Assembly (NCBI RefSeq): GCF_018613535.1 | Contig: NZ_JAGGQB010000012.1 | Coordinates: forward strand, 177,933-241,932 | DNA length: 64,000 nucleotides | Direction: 5' to 3' | Origin: Bacillus sp. ISL-51 | Lineage (GTDB): Bacteria > Bacillota > Bacilli > Bacillales > Bacillaceae | Shown: positions 28,155 through 38,412 of the stretch, one piece after another | How the letters are laid out: every line of letters begins with the position of its first letter | Position numbering within the stretch: position 1 is the first letter of the stretch | The notes under the pieces: model-generated | Seen by the model: the letters and a program-made list of their open reading frames with translations, nothing else | Told to the model about the DNA's origin: nothing | The model's database searches: none | Program-made: the position numbers and the translations under genes

Positions 28155-29673
28155 CCGTCTTCTCCTCCCTGCCTGAAAAGATGTCTTCGGCGATTTGAAT
28201 CGTTTTTAAGAGCGCTCCCGCTTTATTGCAGCTCTCTTCATATTCGGCTTCAGGGACAGAATCAGCTACGATCCCGGCCCCCGCTTGAATGGACGCTGTA
28301 CCGTTTTTGACACTCATTGTGCGTATCGTGATACATGAATCAATCGAACCGTCAAACCCGATATAAGCGATACATCCGCCGTATGTTTCCCGGGGTGTCG
28401 GCTCCAGTTCATGTAAAAGCTGCATCGCACGTATTTTCGGAGCGCCTGTAAGCGTGCCTGCCGGAAATGCAGACATCAGCGCGTCAACAGGATGGATGCC
28501 TTGTTTCAAGCGGCCGGTCACAATCGAAATGATGTGCATCACATGAGAGAAGGATACGATTTTCGTAAATTCAGGCACGGATACTGACCCATACTCCGCC
28601 ACTCTGCCGATGTCATTGCGTGCAAGGTCAACGAGCATATAATGTTCGGCCTTTTCCTTCTCATCATTCATCAGTTCTCTTTTCAGACGCTCATCCTCTT
28701 TTTTCCCGGCCCCCCTTTTCCTCGTTCCGGCAATCGGGTGGATTTCTAAATGCCTGTCATGTACGCGGATTAAACGCTCCGGCGAGCTGCCAACGATGTC
28801 CCTGTCCGGCAGTTTTATATAATACATATAAGGGGACGGATTGATGATCCGCAGCACTCTGTACAGCTCAAACGAATCTCGAGATACCGGGATCTCGAAC
28901 TTCTGTGAAAGCACCCCTTGAAAAATGTCTCCCGCTTTTATATATTCTTTTAGTTTGCGGACATCTGCCATAAACTCTTCTTTCTGATAATTGGAAGAGA
29001 CGCTGGCAAAGCTTGGCGTGTCACAGGTTTCTTTTGAAAAAAACAGTTCTTTCACGTTTTTCGGTTCTGTTAAAGTGTCAATAAGCTGCTGAAGTTCCGC
29101 GCAATTTTCTTCAAAAACAGCCCGTTTTTCTTCGTCTGTCTCTTGGCCGTTAAGCGCTGCATATTGAATAAAATGCACTTGTTTTGTTTCATGATCGTAC
29201 GCGATGATTTTTCGGCAGACAAACAGCATGCATTTTGCAAAATCCGTTTCTTTTGCGTGACTTGGCACGGAAGGCTCTATAAGCGGAATCATATCATAGC
29301 TCAAGTAACCGACGGCTCCGCCTGAAAATGGGATATCAATGTCTGGAGTTTTAATCAGAAAACTTTCATTCATCCAGTCAAGGACTGCTTTTAATTCGCC
29401 GGCCGTAAAAAGCGTTTGCCCTTTTGAATCGGCAGCGGTGAACTTGTTATCACTCTCTTTAATTGTGATAAACGGGTCGAGGCCGATAAAGGAATATCTT
29501 GACCAGCTTGACGTATCATCCTTACTTTCCAGCAGATACGTAATGTTCCTGTCCAGTTTTTCTACCATTTGAATGGGTGTGATCGTGTCAACCGTAAATG
29601 TCTCTGCGATCGGAACTGTGAGGTGTGTCAGACTGTCCTTTAAAAATAAGGAAACATCCGATTGTATGTTCAT
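28126..29673 (-). CDS. trpE: Anthranilate synthase component I
   Basis: This 515-residue enzyme makes anthranilate from chorismate. The N-terminal part carries the tryptophan feedback site (LLESKDDTSSWSRYSFIG). The catalytic C-terminal half has SPERL, IAGTRKRG, DLARNDIGRV and PAGTLTGAPKIRAM. The ATG at 29673 has GGAGGAGAAGC directly upstream, and this site can be masked by the leader hairpin at 29676-29699. The glutaminase subunit (pabA/trpG) is not in this window, as in other Bacillus. Confidence 0.97.
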   Translation of the reverse strand: MNIQSDVSLFLKDSLTHLTVPIAETFTVDTITPIQMVEKLDRNITYLLESKDDTSSWSRYSFIGLDPFITIKESDNKFTAADSKGQTLFTAGELKAVLDWMNESFLIKTPDIDIPFSGGAVGYLSYDMIPLIEPSVPSHAKETDFAKCMLFVCRKIIAYDHETKQVHFIQYAALNGQETDEEKRAVFEENCAELQQLIDTLTEPKNVKELFFSKETCDTPSFASVSSNYQKEEFMADVRKLKEYIKAGDIFQGVLSQKFEIPVSRDSFELYRVLRIINPSPYMYYIKLPDRDIVGSSPERLIRVHDRHLEIHPIAGTRKRGAGKKEDERLKRELMNDEKEKAEHYMLVDLARNDIGRVAEYGSVSVPEFTKIVSFSHVMHIISIVTGRLKQGIHPVDALMSAFPAGTLTGAPKIRAMQLLHELEPTPRETYGGCIAYIGFDGSIDSCITIRTMSVKNGTASIQAGAGIVADSVPEAEYEESCNKAGALLKTIQIAEDIFSGREEKTDEQISAALR

Positions 29674-29675
29674 GC

Positions 29676-29699
29676 TTCTCCTCCTTACGGGAAGGAGAA
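29676..29699 (-). promoter_or_regulatory. Shine-Dalgarno-blocking hairpin of trpE
   Basis: TTCTCCTT / AAGGAGGAGAA fold over the trpE ribosome binding site. It is equivalent to the structure that reduces TrpE translation when TRAP is bound in B. subtilis. Confidence 0.8.
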
Positions 29700-29730
29700 T
29701 GAGATGAAGAGTGAGAGGGATTGTACGTAT

Positions 29731-29764
29731 AAAAAATAAACCCAAAAGAAAGGCTTCTTTTGGG
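29731..29764 (-). terminator. trp leader attenuator terminator
   Basis: A 10-bp stem CCCAAAAGAA / TTCTTTTGGG followed by TTTATTTTTT on the minus strand. It sits between the TRAP site and trpE and stops transcription when TRAP blocks the antiterminator. Confidence 0.93.
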
Positions 29765-29775
29765 CAGAATAAAGA

Positions 29776-29829
29776 CTAGTTTATCTCAGCTCAGGCTAAA
29801 CTCATTCTCTGCTACCCTATTCTAAACTC
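29776..29829 (-). promoter_or_regulatory. TRAP binding site in the trp leader
   Basis: Transcribed leftward, the leader shows GAG, UAG, UAG, UAG, GAG, GAG, UAG, GAG, GAG with two- or three-base spacers. One more UAG follows after a six-base gap. Repeated G/UAG triplets with 2-3 nt spacing are the TRAP signature. The final triplets overlap the would-be antiterminator. Confidence 0.93.
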
Positions 29830-29857
29830 AGCTGTTTCATGGTCTTGCTTTTGCTTT

Positions 29858-29875
29858 ATACACACTCCTGTGTAT
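29858..29875 (-). promoter_or_regulatory. 5' stem-loop of the trp leader
   Basis: ATACAC-AGGAGT-GTGTAT forms a 6-bp hairpin close to the predicted transcript start. In B. subtilis the equivalent 5' stem-loop also contacts TRAP. Confidence 0.7.
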
Positions 29876-29890
29876 TTCTAAGCTTTGTTT

Positions 29891-29920
29891 ATCGTATTAC
29901 AATTCAGCATTTTTTGTCAA
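29891..29920 (-). promoter_or_regulatory. trp operon promoter
   Basis: Consensus TTGACA (29915-29920), 18 bp, TACGAT (29891-29896). It lies at the 3' end of aroH, giving trpE a start independent of the upstream aroF promoter. Confidence 0.8.
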
Positions 29921-30280
29921 TGATAAATCCGGCCTTAACACAACTGCTTTTTCTAAATATACATGCCTGATCTCATCTTGAGGCGTATCCGTCTGAACGG
30001 TCATCATGACCCGAATACACTTTTTCAGGCCGCCGTTCACGTCCATTTCCTGCATGCACGTCACCGGCACATACTGCCAGCCGGAAAAGCGCCGAACCGC
30101 TTTAGCAGGGAAAACGGAATGAAGATCAGGAGTGGCGGATAACAGTATTTGCACAACATCTTCCGGCTTTGTTTGATTTTCCTTAATGATTTTTTCAAGC
30201 AGCTGCTGCGTTTTTTCTAAAATTTCCTGTTCGGTGTCTTGTTCCACCGTCGTTGCTCCGCGAATGCCGCGTATCATCAT
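29897..30280 (-). CDS. aroH: Chorismate mutase, AroH type
   Basis: This 127-residue monofunctional mutase converts chorismate to prephenate. It starts [13 protein letters not shown], with catalytic Arg7. [11 protein letters not shown] carries the active-site cysteine and glutamate. [15 protein letters not shown] near the C-terminus holds the conserved Arg-x-x-Tyr pair. The ATG overlaps the aroB stop (ATGA) and has GGAGACAGC upstream. The C-terminal tail overlaps the trp promoter. Confidence 0.96.
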   Translation of the reverse strand: MMIRGIRGATTVEQDTEQEILEKTQQLLEKIIKENQTKPEDVVQILLSATPDLHSVFPAKAVRRFSGWQYVPVTCMQEMDVNGGLKKCIRVMMTVQTDTPQDEIRHVYLEKAVVLRPDLSLTKNAEL

Positions 30281-31365
30281 GCTGTCTCCTCCATTCGCCA
30301 CTTGTTCAGCCAATTTTCCAGCTCATCTTTTGAAAGCATAAGGTCTCTTGCTTTGCCTAATTCCTTTAAGACAATGAACTGGATCATGCCTCCGCGCGTT
30401 TTTTTGTCATTCATCATCCGGCCGGAAAGAACGGACGTTTTGATATCATTTCTGATTGTGCCGGGATAGCCGAGCCCTCTCAGCCACTCTGTGAGCCTTT
30501 TTCTGTCCATTCGGCATCCAGCAGCCTGTTCACTTACAAAAAGAGCAAACTGCATGCCGAGGGCAACCGCATCTCCATGTGTGATTTGACCGTACCCGTA
30601 TTCAGCTTCAATGGCGTGGCCGAGCGTATGTCCGAAATTCAAGAAAGCTCTGATTCCCTCTTCCTTTTCGTCCTCTTGCACAACGGCAGATTTAATAGAA
30701 ATGCCTTTATAAATCATCTCATTCAAATCATCGCTCGTCAGTCCGTTTAATGTTTGAAGCCCAAGCAGCTTCTCTAAAAAAGCGTGATCGGCGATAAACG
30801 CATGTTTAATCACTTCGGCCATGCCCGATCTCAGCTCTTGTTCCGGCAATGTTTGTAAAAGCTCCGTATCATAAATCACCGCTTTCGGCTGATAAAACGC
30901 GCCGATTAAGTTCTTCCCGAGCTTATGATTAACAGCCACCTTGCCGCCAACCGCGCTGTCATGGGCAAGCAGCGTCGTCGGCATTTGAATAAAATCAATT
31001 CCGCGCATAAAAGTCGCTGCGCAAAAACCTGCCAAATCACCTGTGACACCGCCTCCGAATGCGATCATACACGAGGAGCGGTCCATATGAAAAGAAATGG
31101 CTTCCGTTTGAATCCGTTCAAACATTTCCATGGATTTCGCTTCTTCACCGCTCGGCACGATGACTTTTTTTACGGGCCAATTTTCGCTTAAGAGCTGATA
31201 CATATCATCGCCGTACAGGCGGTCGACTTCAGCATCTGTCACAAGTAAAATTTTCGTCAGCGGTCTGTTCAGTGAAGTCAAAAATGCAGCGGCCTGTTTT
31301 CTTATACCTTCACCGATATAAACGGGATACGATGAGGAAGCAGTACGTACCTCAAGCTCTTTCAT
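30277..31365 (-). CDS. aroB: 3-dehydroquinate synthase
   Basis: This 362-residue NAD- and metal-dependent enzyme makes 3-dehydroquinate from [23 protein letters not shown] and [15 protein letters not shown] are the NAD and substrate motifs; the [13 protein letters not shown] histidines bind metal. The ATG at 31365 shares one base with the aroF stop (TGATG). An extension of 34 codons into aroF is discarded. It ends in an ATGA overlap with aroH. Confidence 0.96.
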   Translation of the reverse strand: MKELEVRTASSSYPVYIGEGIRKQAAAFLTSLNRPLTKILLVTDAEVDRLYGDDMYQLLSENWPVKKVIVPSGEEAKSMEMFERIQTEAISFHMDRSSCMIAFGGGVTGDLAGFCAATFMRGIDFIQMPTTLLAHDSAVGGKVAVNHKLGKNLIGAFYQPKAVIYDTELLQTLPEQELRSGMAEVIKHAFIADHAFLEKLLGLQTLNGLTSDDLNEMIYKGISIKSAVVQEDEKEEGIRAFLNFGHTLGHAIEAEYGYGQITHGDAVALGMQFALFVSEQAAGCRMDRKRLTEWLRGLGYPGTIRNDIKTSVLSGRMMNDKKTRGGMIQFIVLKELGKARDLMLSKDELENWLNKWRMEETA

Positions 31366-32537
31366 CAGAATTCCCTCGACAGTTTTCTCATGTTTTCTAC
31401 ATTTTCTTTTATGCGGTCGATTTGGTCCAGGCCAAATTGTTCTACGACGGCATTGGCAATTTCCCAAGCCACTGCTGCTTCTGCCACTACGCTTGCCGCG
31501 GGAACTGCGCAGCTGTCTGAACGCTCAATACTTGCAGAAAACGGCTCTTTCGTTTCAACATCAACACTTTTCAGCGGTTTGTACAAGGTCGGGATCGGCT
31601 TCATGACACCGCGGACGACAATCGGCATTCCTGTCGTCATACCGCCTTCCAACCCGCCAAGGCGGTTTGTCGCACGCGTATAGCCTTTTTCCTCGTCCCA
31701 AATGATTTCATCATGAACCTCACTGCCGTTTTTGCCGGCCGCTTCAAAGCCGATGCCAAACTCAACGCCCTTAAACGCATTAATGGACAAGACGGCCGCG
31801 GCAAGCTTACTGTCAAGCTTGCGGTCATAGTGAACGTAGCTGCCGACGCCGACAGGCATGCCTTCGACGATCACTTCTACGATTCCGCCGATTGAGTCGC
31901 CGTTTGCTTTCGCTTCATCTATAGCCGCCATCATTTTACGGCCCGCTTCTTCATCGTAACATCTGACCGGTGATTCCTCGGTCACCCGCTGCAAATCTTC
32001 GATTGACGTGTAATCAGTTTTTTCAGCCTTCACCCCGCCTATTTCTAAAACGTGTCCGGCTACTGTAATGCCAAGCTCCGCCAGAATCTTTTTAGCGACA
32101 GCGCCCGCAGCCACCCGAACCGTTGTTTCACGCGCGGAAGATCGTTCTAACACATTTCTCATATCGCGGTGATTATACTTAATAGCGCCGTTTAAATCTG
32201 CGTGCCCCGGTCTCGGTCTTGAAATTTGGCGTTTCATTTCACTTTCTTCTTCTTTTGTAATCGGAGCGGCGCCCATGATTTTTGTCCAGTGGGTCCAGTC
32301 CTTATTTTCCACGACAAGCGCAATCGGTGAACCGAGAGTCCGGGCATGACGCACCCCGCTCATGATTTTAGCCTGATCCGTCTCGATCTGCATGCGGCGT
32401 CCGCGGCCGTGGCCTTTTTGGCGTCTGGCAAGCTCAAAATTAATATCTTCCTCAGTTATATAAAGCCCTGCAGGCACACCTTCAATAATTGTCGTCAGTT
32501 GAGGACCGTGTGATTCACCGGCTGTTAAATATCTCAT
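31365..32537 (-). CDS. aroF: Chorismate synthase
   Basis: This 390-residue FMN-dependent enzyme makes chorismate from EPSP. It begins [14 protein letters not shown] and carries [26 protein letters not shown] and [12 protein letters not shown]. The start at 32537 follows GGGAGTAGAAGGA. Upstream in-frame codons overlap the promoter. It is the first gene of the supraoperon. Bacillus naming is aroF; enteric naming is aroC. Confidence 0.96.
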   Translation of the reverse strand: MRYLTAGESHGPQLTTIIEGVPAGLYITEEDINFELARRQKGHGRGRRMQIETDQAKIMSGVRHARTLGSPIALVVENKDWTHWTKIMGAAPITKEEESEMKRQISRPRPGHADLNGAIKYNHRDMRNVLERSSARETTVRVAAGAVAKKILAELGITVAGHVLEIGGVKAEKTDYTSIEDLQRVTEESPVRCYDEEAGRKMMAAIDEAKANGDSIGGIVEVIVEGMPVGVGSYVHYDRKLDSKLAAAVLSINAFKGVEFGIGFEAAGKNGSEVHDEIIWDEEKGYTRATNRLGGLEGGMTTGMPIVVRGVMKPIPTLYKPLKSVDVETKEPFSASIERSDSCAVPAASVVAEAAVAWEIANAVVEQFGLDQIDRIKENVENMRKLSREF

Positions 32538-32577
32538 TCCTTCTACTCCCTTCATCGCATTAACGCTTTTAAGTAAA

Positions 32578-32583
32578 ACTATA
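32578..32583 (-). promoter_or_regulatory. -10 box of the aroF promoter
   Basis: TATAGT with an extended TGG immediately upstream, about 40 nt before the aroF start. The -35 region is weak, so this is probably an extended -10 promoter for the supraoperon. Confidence 0.55.
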
Positions 32584-32607
32584 CCACAAGTTTTCATAAA
32601 AAGTCTT

Positions 32608-33475
<868 letters not shown>

Positions 33476-33484
33476 TATGAAAAC

Positions 33485-33514
33485 CAAAAAAGACAGAGTA
33501 CCGCTGACTCTGTC
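33485..33514 (-). terminator. First terminator after ndk
   Basis: GACAGAGT-CAGCGGT-ACTCTGTC followed by TTTTTT, 55 nt after the ndk stop. It stands in tandem with the next hairpin. Confidence 0.88.
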
Positions 33515-33569
33515 CTTCACGAAAATTGTAAACCTTTACATAAAGCATGAAAAGAAGGGCCGTTATGGT

Positions 33570-34016
33570 TTAGTACACCCAGTCGGCCAGCAATTTTTGA
33601 TATGGCACAAGCTCTTCTTGCTTAAAGAAAATTTGAATTTCACGCTCAGCGCTTTCTAATGAATCAGAGCCGTGAATAATATTTTTGCCGACAAACATTC
33701 CGAAGTCTCCGCGAATCGTGCCCGGCAGCGCTTCTTTCGGATTTGTTTTTCCGATCAGCTGTCTTGTGATGTCAATGACATTTTCGCCTTCCCATACCAT
33801 CGCAAATACAGGACCTGACGTAATAAACTCCACAAGCTCGCCAAAAAATGGTTTTCCTTTATGCTCAGCATAATGATTTTCAGCCATTTGTTCAGAAACC
33901 GACATCAGCTTGGCTCCTGCCAATTGTAAGCCCTTACGTTCAAATCTGGATAAAATTTCTCCGATCAGCTGACGCTGTACGCCGTCCGGCTTTACCATGA
34001 TAAAAGTTTTTTCCAT
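33570..34016 (-). CDS. ndk: Nucleoside diphosphate kinase
   Basis: This 148-residue kinase balances NTP and dNTP pools by phosphotransfer through an active-site histidine (NIIHGSDS near residue 115). [15 protein letters not shown] at the start and GTIRGDFG are standard. The ATG at 34016 follows GGAGAATCTT. It has its own promoter and tandem terminators, so it is probably monocistronic, although B. subtilis links it to the hepS-menG-hepT region. Confidence 0.97.
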   Translation of the reverse strand: MEKTFIMVKPDGVQRQLIGEILSRFERKGLQLAGAKLMSVSEQMAENHYAEHKGKPFFGELVEFITSGPVFAMVWEGENVIDITRQLIGKTNPKEALPGTIRGDFGMFVGKNIIHGSDSLESAEREIQIFFKQEELVPYQKLLADWVY

Positions 34017-34066
34017 AAGATTCTCCACCCCATCATTATGTATAGGCTTTCAAGTTGCACACCGAA

Positions 34067-34095
34067 ATCGTAACATCTTTCTGACAATTAATCAA
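34067..34095 (-). promoter_or_regulatory. Promoter of ndk
   Basis: TTGATT (34090-34095), 17 bp, TACGAT (34067-34072) with extended TGT. Confidence 0.6.
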
Positions 34096-34134
34096 TCCGG
34101 GGCGGAGAAAGTTCACATCTTGTTCGTAAAGGAC

Positions 34135-35097
34135 TTAAAACTTCCGTTTGCCGATATATTTTGCGATCGCGGCCAATGAAGAACGTGCCCGGCCTCTCGG
34201 CAATGTATTCAGCTGCTCGAATGCTTTTTTTAAATATCTTTCACTGACGGCCATTGATTTTTCAATCGCGTCCGTCCGTTTAATATTTTCAATGATCGGC
34301 GCGAGCTGCTCCTGCGTTGTCTCGCTGTTAATTAACTTCAGCTGATTTTTCAATTCAGGCTGATGCAGCGCGTACAAAACAGGCAAGGTGACATTCCCCT
34401 GCAAAAGATCTCCTCCGACGGGTTTTCCCAGCTCTTCTTCAGTTGATGTAAAATCAAGAATATCATCAATGATTTGATAGGACATTCCCACATAATAACC
34501 GAACCAATATAATGCTTTATGAATCTTTTCATCGGCTCCTGAGGCAATTGCGCCAAGCTGGCAGCTGACGGCAATGAGAAGAGCCGTTTTTCGTTTGATG
34601 CGGCGCAAATAGGTTCTGAGGTTTTGTTCCATATTGTATTTGTCTTTGATTTGTTCAATTTCTCCGAGGCATACTTCTACGATGGTTTTGGACAGGATCC
34701 GATGGGCTTTCGGCTCATCTAATCTCGTCATCATTTCTAGTGAGCCGGCAAGCATGTAATCACCGGTGTACATGGCAATGCGGTTGTCCCATTTGGCTTT
34801 AATGGTCGGTTTTCCCCTCCGCAGTTCGGCATCATCAATGACGTCGTCGTGAACAAGCGATGCCATATGAATCATTTCCAGCGTCACTGCCACATATTTG
34901 ATTTTATTAATGTCATAGTCGCCAAACATGCCGGAAAGCAATACGAACACAGGGCGGATCCGTTTGCCCCCCGCCTGCAGCAAATGAAGACCCGCTTCAC
35001 TTAACAGGGGATAATCCGACCGAACCGTTTGCTCAAGCTCCCTTTCAATCACATCAATATCGTCATTTAAAAAAGAATAGGCCATTTTAAATTTCAT
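34135..35097 (-). CDS. hepT: Heptaprenyl diphosphate synthase component II
   Basis: This 320-residue polyprenyl synthase subunit makes the C35 side chain of menaquinone-7 together with HepS. It has both aspartate-rich motifs: LVHDDVIDDAELRRG and QIIDDILDFTS; GGKRIRP binds the diphosphate. I chose the ATG at 35097 (MKFKMAYSF), which has GGGTG six bases before it. The ATG three codons upstream lacks good spacing. It follows menG by 27 bp. Confidence 0.95.
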   Translation of the reverse strand: MKFKMAYSFLNDDIDVIERELEQTVRSDYPLLSEAGLHLLQAGGKRIRPVFVLLSGMFGDYDINKIKYVAVTLEMIHMASLVHDDVIDDAELRRGKPTIKAKWDNRIAMYTGDYMLAGSLEMMTRLDEPKAHRILSKTIVEVCLGEIEQIKDKYNMEQNLRTYLRRIKRKTALLIAVSCQLGAIASGADEKIHKALYWFGYYVGMSYQIIDDILDFTSTEEELGKPVGGDLLQGNVTLPVLYALHQPELKNQLKLINSETTQEQLAPIIENIKRTDAIEKSMAVSERYLKKAFEQLNTLPRGRARSSLAAIAKYIGKRKF

Positions 35098-35124
35098 ATC
35101 ATTCACCCAAACATCTGTTATTCA

Positions 35125-35826
35125 TCATTTCCATCCGATATGTGTAGCAGCCACTCCGCCGGTAAACGGATGGTATTTAACATTCGTCAGGCCCGCTTCT
35201 TCAAACAGGCGCGCAAGCTCTTTCATACCGGGAAATTCTCTTGCCGATTCCTGAAGCCAAGAATATTCTTTGTAACTCTTCGCAAACATCTTTCCGAAAA
35301 AAGGCATAATGTACTTAAAGTACATAAAGTAAGCCTGTCTGAAGCCGAACATTTCCGGCTGGGATGTTTCCAGGCATACAACTTGCCCGCCCGGTTTGAC
35401 CACGCGCCGCATTTCCTTCAGCACTGTCAGGTAATCGGGGACGTTCCGCAAGCCGAAACCGATGGTGACAAAATCAAATGAATCATCTTCGAAAGGGAGC
35501 TCCATCGCGTTTCCGTGCAGCAGCTCAATTTGGCTGAAACCGCCCTCTTTTACTTTTTTTTCGCCGATGCTCAGCATATTTTTACTGAAATCCAGTCCCT
35601 TTACTTCGCCGCTTTCCCCGGCCGCTTTCGCAAGGGCAATCGTCCAGTCAGCCGTTCCGCAGCAGACATCGAGCGCTTTGGCGCCTTCTTTCACATTCAT
35701 AATCTGCATCGTTTTATCGCGCCATTTTTTGTGCTGCTGAAAACTGATGACAGAGTTCATTTGGTCATAGTTTTTGTAAATTTTTTCAAATACGCCGTGT
35801 ACCCGCTGTTCTTTTGACTCCTGCAT
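35125..35826 (-). CDS. menG: Demethylmenaquinone methyltransferase
   Basis: This 233-residue SAM methyltransferase carries out the last step of menaquinone synthesis. Motif I is [14 protein letters not shown] at about 49-62. The [13 protein letters not shown] signature is specific to the UbiE/MenG family. It is placed between hepS (5 bp) and hepT (27 bp), so the three genes form the quinone side-chain and methylation unit. Confidence 0.96.
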   Translation of the reverse strand: MQESKEQRVHGVFEKIYKNYDQMNSVISFQQHKKWRDKTMQIMNVKEGAKALDVCCGTADWTIALAKAAGESGEVKGLDFSKNMLSIGEKKVKEGGFSQIELLHGNAMELPFEDDSFDFVTIGFGLRNVPDYLTVLKEMRRVVKPGGQVVCLETSQPEMFGFRQAYFMYFKYIMPFFGKMFAKSYKEYSWLQESAREFPGMKELARLFEEAGLTNVKYHPFTGGVAATHIGWK

Positions 35827-35831
35827 GATGG

Positions 35832-36587
35832 TTACCCTTCTTCCACTTTCTGATGATAAGTTTTGTCTTGGCTGATTGTTTTAAGCCGGTTCAGCAATAG
35901 ATTTTGAATAGGTGAATTGAGCGGCAGCAGCGTCTCAATGCTTTGCTTTGCTTTTGTAAAGCTTTCTTCCAGTATTTCAGCCTTTGTTTTCCCTGACTTT
36001 ACAATATTGCCGATTACATCGAGAAATATAGCATTGCCGTTCATCAGCCGCTTATATACAAAAAAATCACTCGCCAGCCTTTTCCAGCGCGGAAGATTGA
36101 AGTGGTCTGACACTCTGTGAAACAGCGCCGCTTCCACAATCGCCATGCTTTCGATCAATTGGTTCATGTCATTGACAGACCGATCGTACAGACGGATTTT
36201 ATGCTCATTGATTTCTTTAATTGCCGTTGCGAGTGTCCGAATCATGTAGATATCCTTCATTTCAGATAAAAGCGAATAGTACAGTCCGCTGAAATAGTCA
36301 CCGGCAAGCACGGTCAGCTGCCGATTTTTATTTTCATCTCGCTTTAACGCTCTGGCTGTTGTCACTTCATCGTGGGTATCAAGGGCGCTTTGGACAAGCA
36401 TCGCAGTTACTATATAATTTTCTCTGTCGTTGTTCTTAATGTCCGCTTCTTCAAACAAAGCGTGAAAAAGAAGAAGTTTATCTTCATCGATTTTAGGCGC
36501 AGAAATATGTTTCGCTAAATAAGGATGAGACAGCTTTTGTTTTAATTTCGTATTCAAATTTGCTAAAGTTCCGTAGATGTCTTGCAA
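35832..36587 (-). CDS. hepS: Heptaprenyl diphosphate synthase component I
   Basis: This 251-residue regulatory partner of HepT has no aspartate-rich motifs of its own. It shows the HepS features [14 protein letters not shown] and [17 protein letters not shown]. The start is TTG at 36587 ([10 protein letters not shown]), preceded by AAGGGTGATATT. A GTG nine codons upstream has no site. It follows mtrAB, from which a strong terminator separates it. Confidence 0.93.
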   Translation of the reverse strand: MQDIYGTLANLNTKLKQKLSHPYLAKHISAPKIDEDKLLLFHALFEEADIKNNDRENYIVTAMLVQSALDTHDEVTTARALKRDENKNRQLTVLAGDYFSGLYYSLLSEMKDIYMIRTLATAIKEINEHKIRLYDRSVNDMNQLIESMAIVEAALFHRVSDHFNLPRWKRLASDFFVYKRLMNGNAIFLDVIGNIVKSGKTKAEILEESFTKAKQSIETLLPLNSPIQNLLLNRLKTISQDKTYHQKVEEG

Positions 36588-36674
36588 AAATATCACCCTT
36601 GTCCCCAAATTCACATTTATTCTAATATGTATGAGATTTACTCGTCATTATTATACGCACGTACCATTATAGCA

Positions 36675-36748
36675 TAAAAAAAAGAAATTGGCTGTATTCT
36701 CCCGCTGTTTGCGAGCATTCTGCAGCAGCGAGCAGCGGGAAACAGCCA
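36675..36748 (-). terminator. Terminator of mtrAB
   Basis: A large hairpin, TGGCTGTTTCCCGCTG paired to CAGCGGGAGAATACAGCCA with small bulges, is followed by a T-rich run. It starts three bases after the mtrB stop. Confidence 0.85.
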
Positions 36749-36750
36749 GC

Positions 36751-36978
36751 TTATTTTTTTTCGCTTTTCATTTCTCCGTAAGCGGTTTGGATAAGGGCGT
36801 TGCCTCTCACTTTAATGGCGGATGTGTGCTCGGTAAATTGAGCGATGATCACTTCACCTTTGTCCAGTTTTTCGGAATGGTGAAATTTCGTATCCGTTCC
36901 TCTCGTTAAACCGATGACGTTCACGCCGTCCTCGACCGCTTTAATGACGACAAAATCATTTGAATGCTTTGAATTCAT
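36751..36978 (-). CDS. mtrB: trp RNA-binding attenuation protein (TRAP)
   Basis: This 75-residue protein forms an 11-mer ring that binds tryptophan and G/UAG-repeat RNA. The sequence is the classic TRAP fold, with [15 protein letters not shown], the tryptophan-binding [20 protein letters not shown], and the RNA-binding lysines and arginine around AIKVRGN. The start follows GAGGGTGCCGAT. It is co-transcribed with mtrA (20 bp gap). Its target, the trp leader, is at 29.8 kb in the same window. Confidence 0.97.
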   Translation of the reverse strand: MNSKHSNDFVVIKAVEDGVNVIGLTRGTDTKFHHSEKLDKGEVIIAQFTEHTSAIKVRGNALIQTAYGEMKSEKK

Positions 36979-36998
36979 ATCGGCACCCTCTATCATTA

Positions 36999-37571
36999 TT
37001 AATCCGCACGTTTAATATGTTCTAAAACTTCCGAACGTGCTGCTGCGTCATCTTTAAAAATACCTCTCACAGCGGATGTAACTGTTTTTGCACCCGGCTT
37101 TCTTACGCCTCTCATCGTCATGCACATATGCTCAGCTTCCACGACAACCATGACGCCGTGCGGATCTAAGGTGTCTACAATGCTTTCTGCAATTGTTGAG
37201 GTAATGCGCTCTTGAAGCTGAGGGCGTTTTGAGACAGCTTCTACTGCGCGGGCCAATTTACTGAGGCCTGTCACCTTGCCGCCGCGCGGAATGTAGGCAA
37301 TATGCGCTTTTCCGTAAAAAGGAACAAGATGATGTTCACACATAGAATGAAACGCGATATCCTTTACTAGAACAAGCTCCTCGTGATCCTCCCCGAAAAC
37401 GGTTTGAAAATGTTCTTTCGGATCTTCATTCAATCCCGAGAATACTTCAGCATACATTTTTGCTACCCGTTTCGGCGTGTCTAAAAGCCCTTCCCGGTTC
37501 GGGTCTTCTCCAATCGCCTCTAAAATCTGGCGAACTGCCTGTTCAATCTGCTCTTTATTAACTTCTTTCAT
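36999..37571 (-). CDS. mtrA: GTP cyclohydrolase I
   Basis: This 190-residue enzyme (FolE) converts GTP to dihydroneopterin triphosphate for folate. Zinc ligands are in [16 protein letters not shown] and in EHMCMTMRG. The ATG at 37571 follows GGAGGACACAGAAG. The open frame continues upstream for more than 100 codons over the hbs terminator and is not coding. The pairing with TRAP makes sense because p-aminobenzoate/folate and tryptophan synthesis share chorismate and the glutaminase subunit. Confidence 0.96.
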   Translation of the reverse strand: MKEVNKEQIEQAVRQILEAIGEDPNREGLLDTPKRVAKMYAEVFSGLNEDPKEHFQTVFGEDHEELVLVKDIAFHSMCEHHLVPFYGKAHIAYIPRGGKVTGLSKLARAVEAVSKRPQLQERITSTIAESIVDTLDPHGVMVVVEAEHMCMTMRGVRKPGAKTVTSAVRGIFKDDAAARSEVLEHIKRAD

Positions 37572-37608
37572 CTTCTGTGTCCTCCACCATTGAATACATT
37601 TAATTTCG

Positions 37609-37638
37609 ATTCTAGCACATTTGCCGCGCCAAAAGCAA
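37609..37638 (-). promoter_or_regulatory. Promoter of mtrAB
   Basis: TTGCTT (37633-37638), 18 bp, TAGAAT (37609-37614) with extended TGC. Confidence 0.6.
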
Positions 37639-37678
37639 AACGAAAGCCCTGCTCGGTGACTGAGGCTTTTTAAATATG

Positions 37679-37703
37679 AAAAGCCCCTTAAAAAGGGGCT
37701 TTT
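37679..37703 (-). terminator. Terminator of hbs
   Basis: A 9-bp stem AAAAGCCCC / GGGGCTTTT with a short A/T loop. A second, imperfect AAAGCC...GGCTTT hairpin follows at about 37642-37671 and may back it up. Confidence 0.8.
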
Positions 37704-37758
37704 CTGTGAAGAAATAAAGTGTATGTATGACTGATGCATACACGATCTATATTCACAA

Positions 37759-38037
37759 TTATTTTCCGGCAACAGCGTCTTTAAGAGCCTTACCTGGTTT
37801 GAAAGCAGGTACCTTGCTTGCTGGAATTTCGATTTCTTCACCTGTTTGAGGGTTACGTCCTTTACGTGCAGAACGTTCGCGCACCTCAAAGTTACCAAAA
37901 CCGATCAGTTGAATTTTATCACCGTTTTTAAGTGCATCTAAAATCGTATCAAAAACAGAATCAACTGCTTTTGTAGCGTCTTTTTTAGACAATTCGCTTG
38001 CTTCCGCAACCGCATTGATTAGTTCTGTCTTGTTCAT
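37759..38037 (-). CDS. hbs: Histone-like DNA-binding protein HBsu
   Basis: This 92-residue HU protein compacts and bends DNA and is essential in B. subtilis. [12 protein letters not shown] starts the helical dimer core; [21 protein letters not shown] is the beta-arm and includes the proline that intercalates into DNA. The ATG at 38037 has a very strong AGGAGGTGAAAGGC site, consistent with abundant expression. Monocistronic between terminators. Confidence 0.97.
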   Translation of the reverse strand: MNKTELINAVAEASELSKKDATKAVDSVFDTILDALKNGDKIQLIGFGNFEVRERSARKGRNPQTGEEIEIPASKVPAFKPGKALKDAVAGK

Positions 38038-38225
38038 GCCTTTCACCTCCTCCCAAAAGAATATCATTTCAGCAGTTTATTATCATTTCTTCACAGTTCA
38101 GCCTGATTCTAAACCTGTCTGATTAAAAAATCAAAGCAGGGAAGAACAGACAAGTAAACGGCTTTAACAAGAAAATAGACACCCTGAGGAATGTTTGTCC
38201 AGCAAAGTGAAGATTTTCTGTATGT

Positions 38226-38286
38226 AGATTAACACATATAAAAAGCCATATCAAGCATTTTAAAGCTCCAATCCCTTGCTCGTCAA
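38226..38286 (-). promoter_or_regulatory. Two candidate hbs promoters
   Basis: Proximal: TTGATA (38249-38254), 17 bp, TAATCT (38226-38231). Distal: TTGACG (38281-38286), 18 bp, TAAAAT (38257-38262). Two promoters for hbs are known in B. subtilis. The 375-bp gap to spoIVA otherwise contains only the spoIVA terminator and a long hbs leader of about 180 nt. Confidence 0.6.
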
Positions 38287-38375
38287 GGTTTTCACGTGTT
38301 TTACCGAACGAATATTCCTTTTTTTACTTATTTCCTCCTAATCCTTGATTCATTTCCAATATCTTAAAGGACATA

Positions 38376-38407
38376 AAAAAAGACCTCCCGTTTCAAGAAG
38401 AGGTCCT
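38376..38407 (-). terminator. Terminator of spoIVA
   Basis: GGACCTC(TT)...GGGAGGTC followed by TTTTTTT on the minus strand, six bases after the spoIVA stop. Confidence 0.85.
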
Positions 38408-38412
38408 TCTGA

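Noticed and set aside
29731..29896. A peptide-coding trp leader of the enteric type
   Set aside because: There is no short frame with tandem tryptophan codons. The G/UAG repeats show TRAP-based attenuation.
37641..37671. Second hairpin after hbs as an independent terminator
   Set aside because: The stem is imperfect (AAAGCC with GGCTTT, long loop) and the T content after it is poor. Mentioned only as possible backup.
36999..37898. A 299-codon open frame that extends mtrA upstream across the hbs terminator
   Set aside because: The extra N-terminal part has no ribosome binding site, crosses a terminator and the mtrA promoter, and is unlike GTP cyclohydrolase I. The ATG at 37571 gives the normal 190-residue protein.
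38316..38340. An AGGAGG ribosome-binding-like sequence on the minus strand between spoIVA and hbs
   Set aside because: No start codon lies at usable distance. The short frame around it (about 16 codons) stops immediately after.
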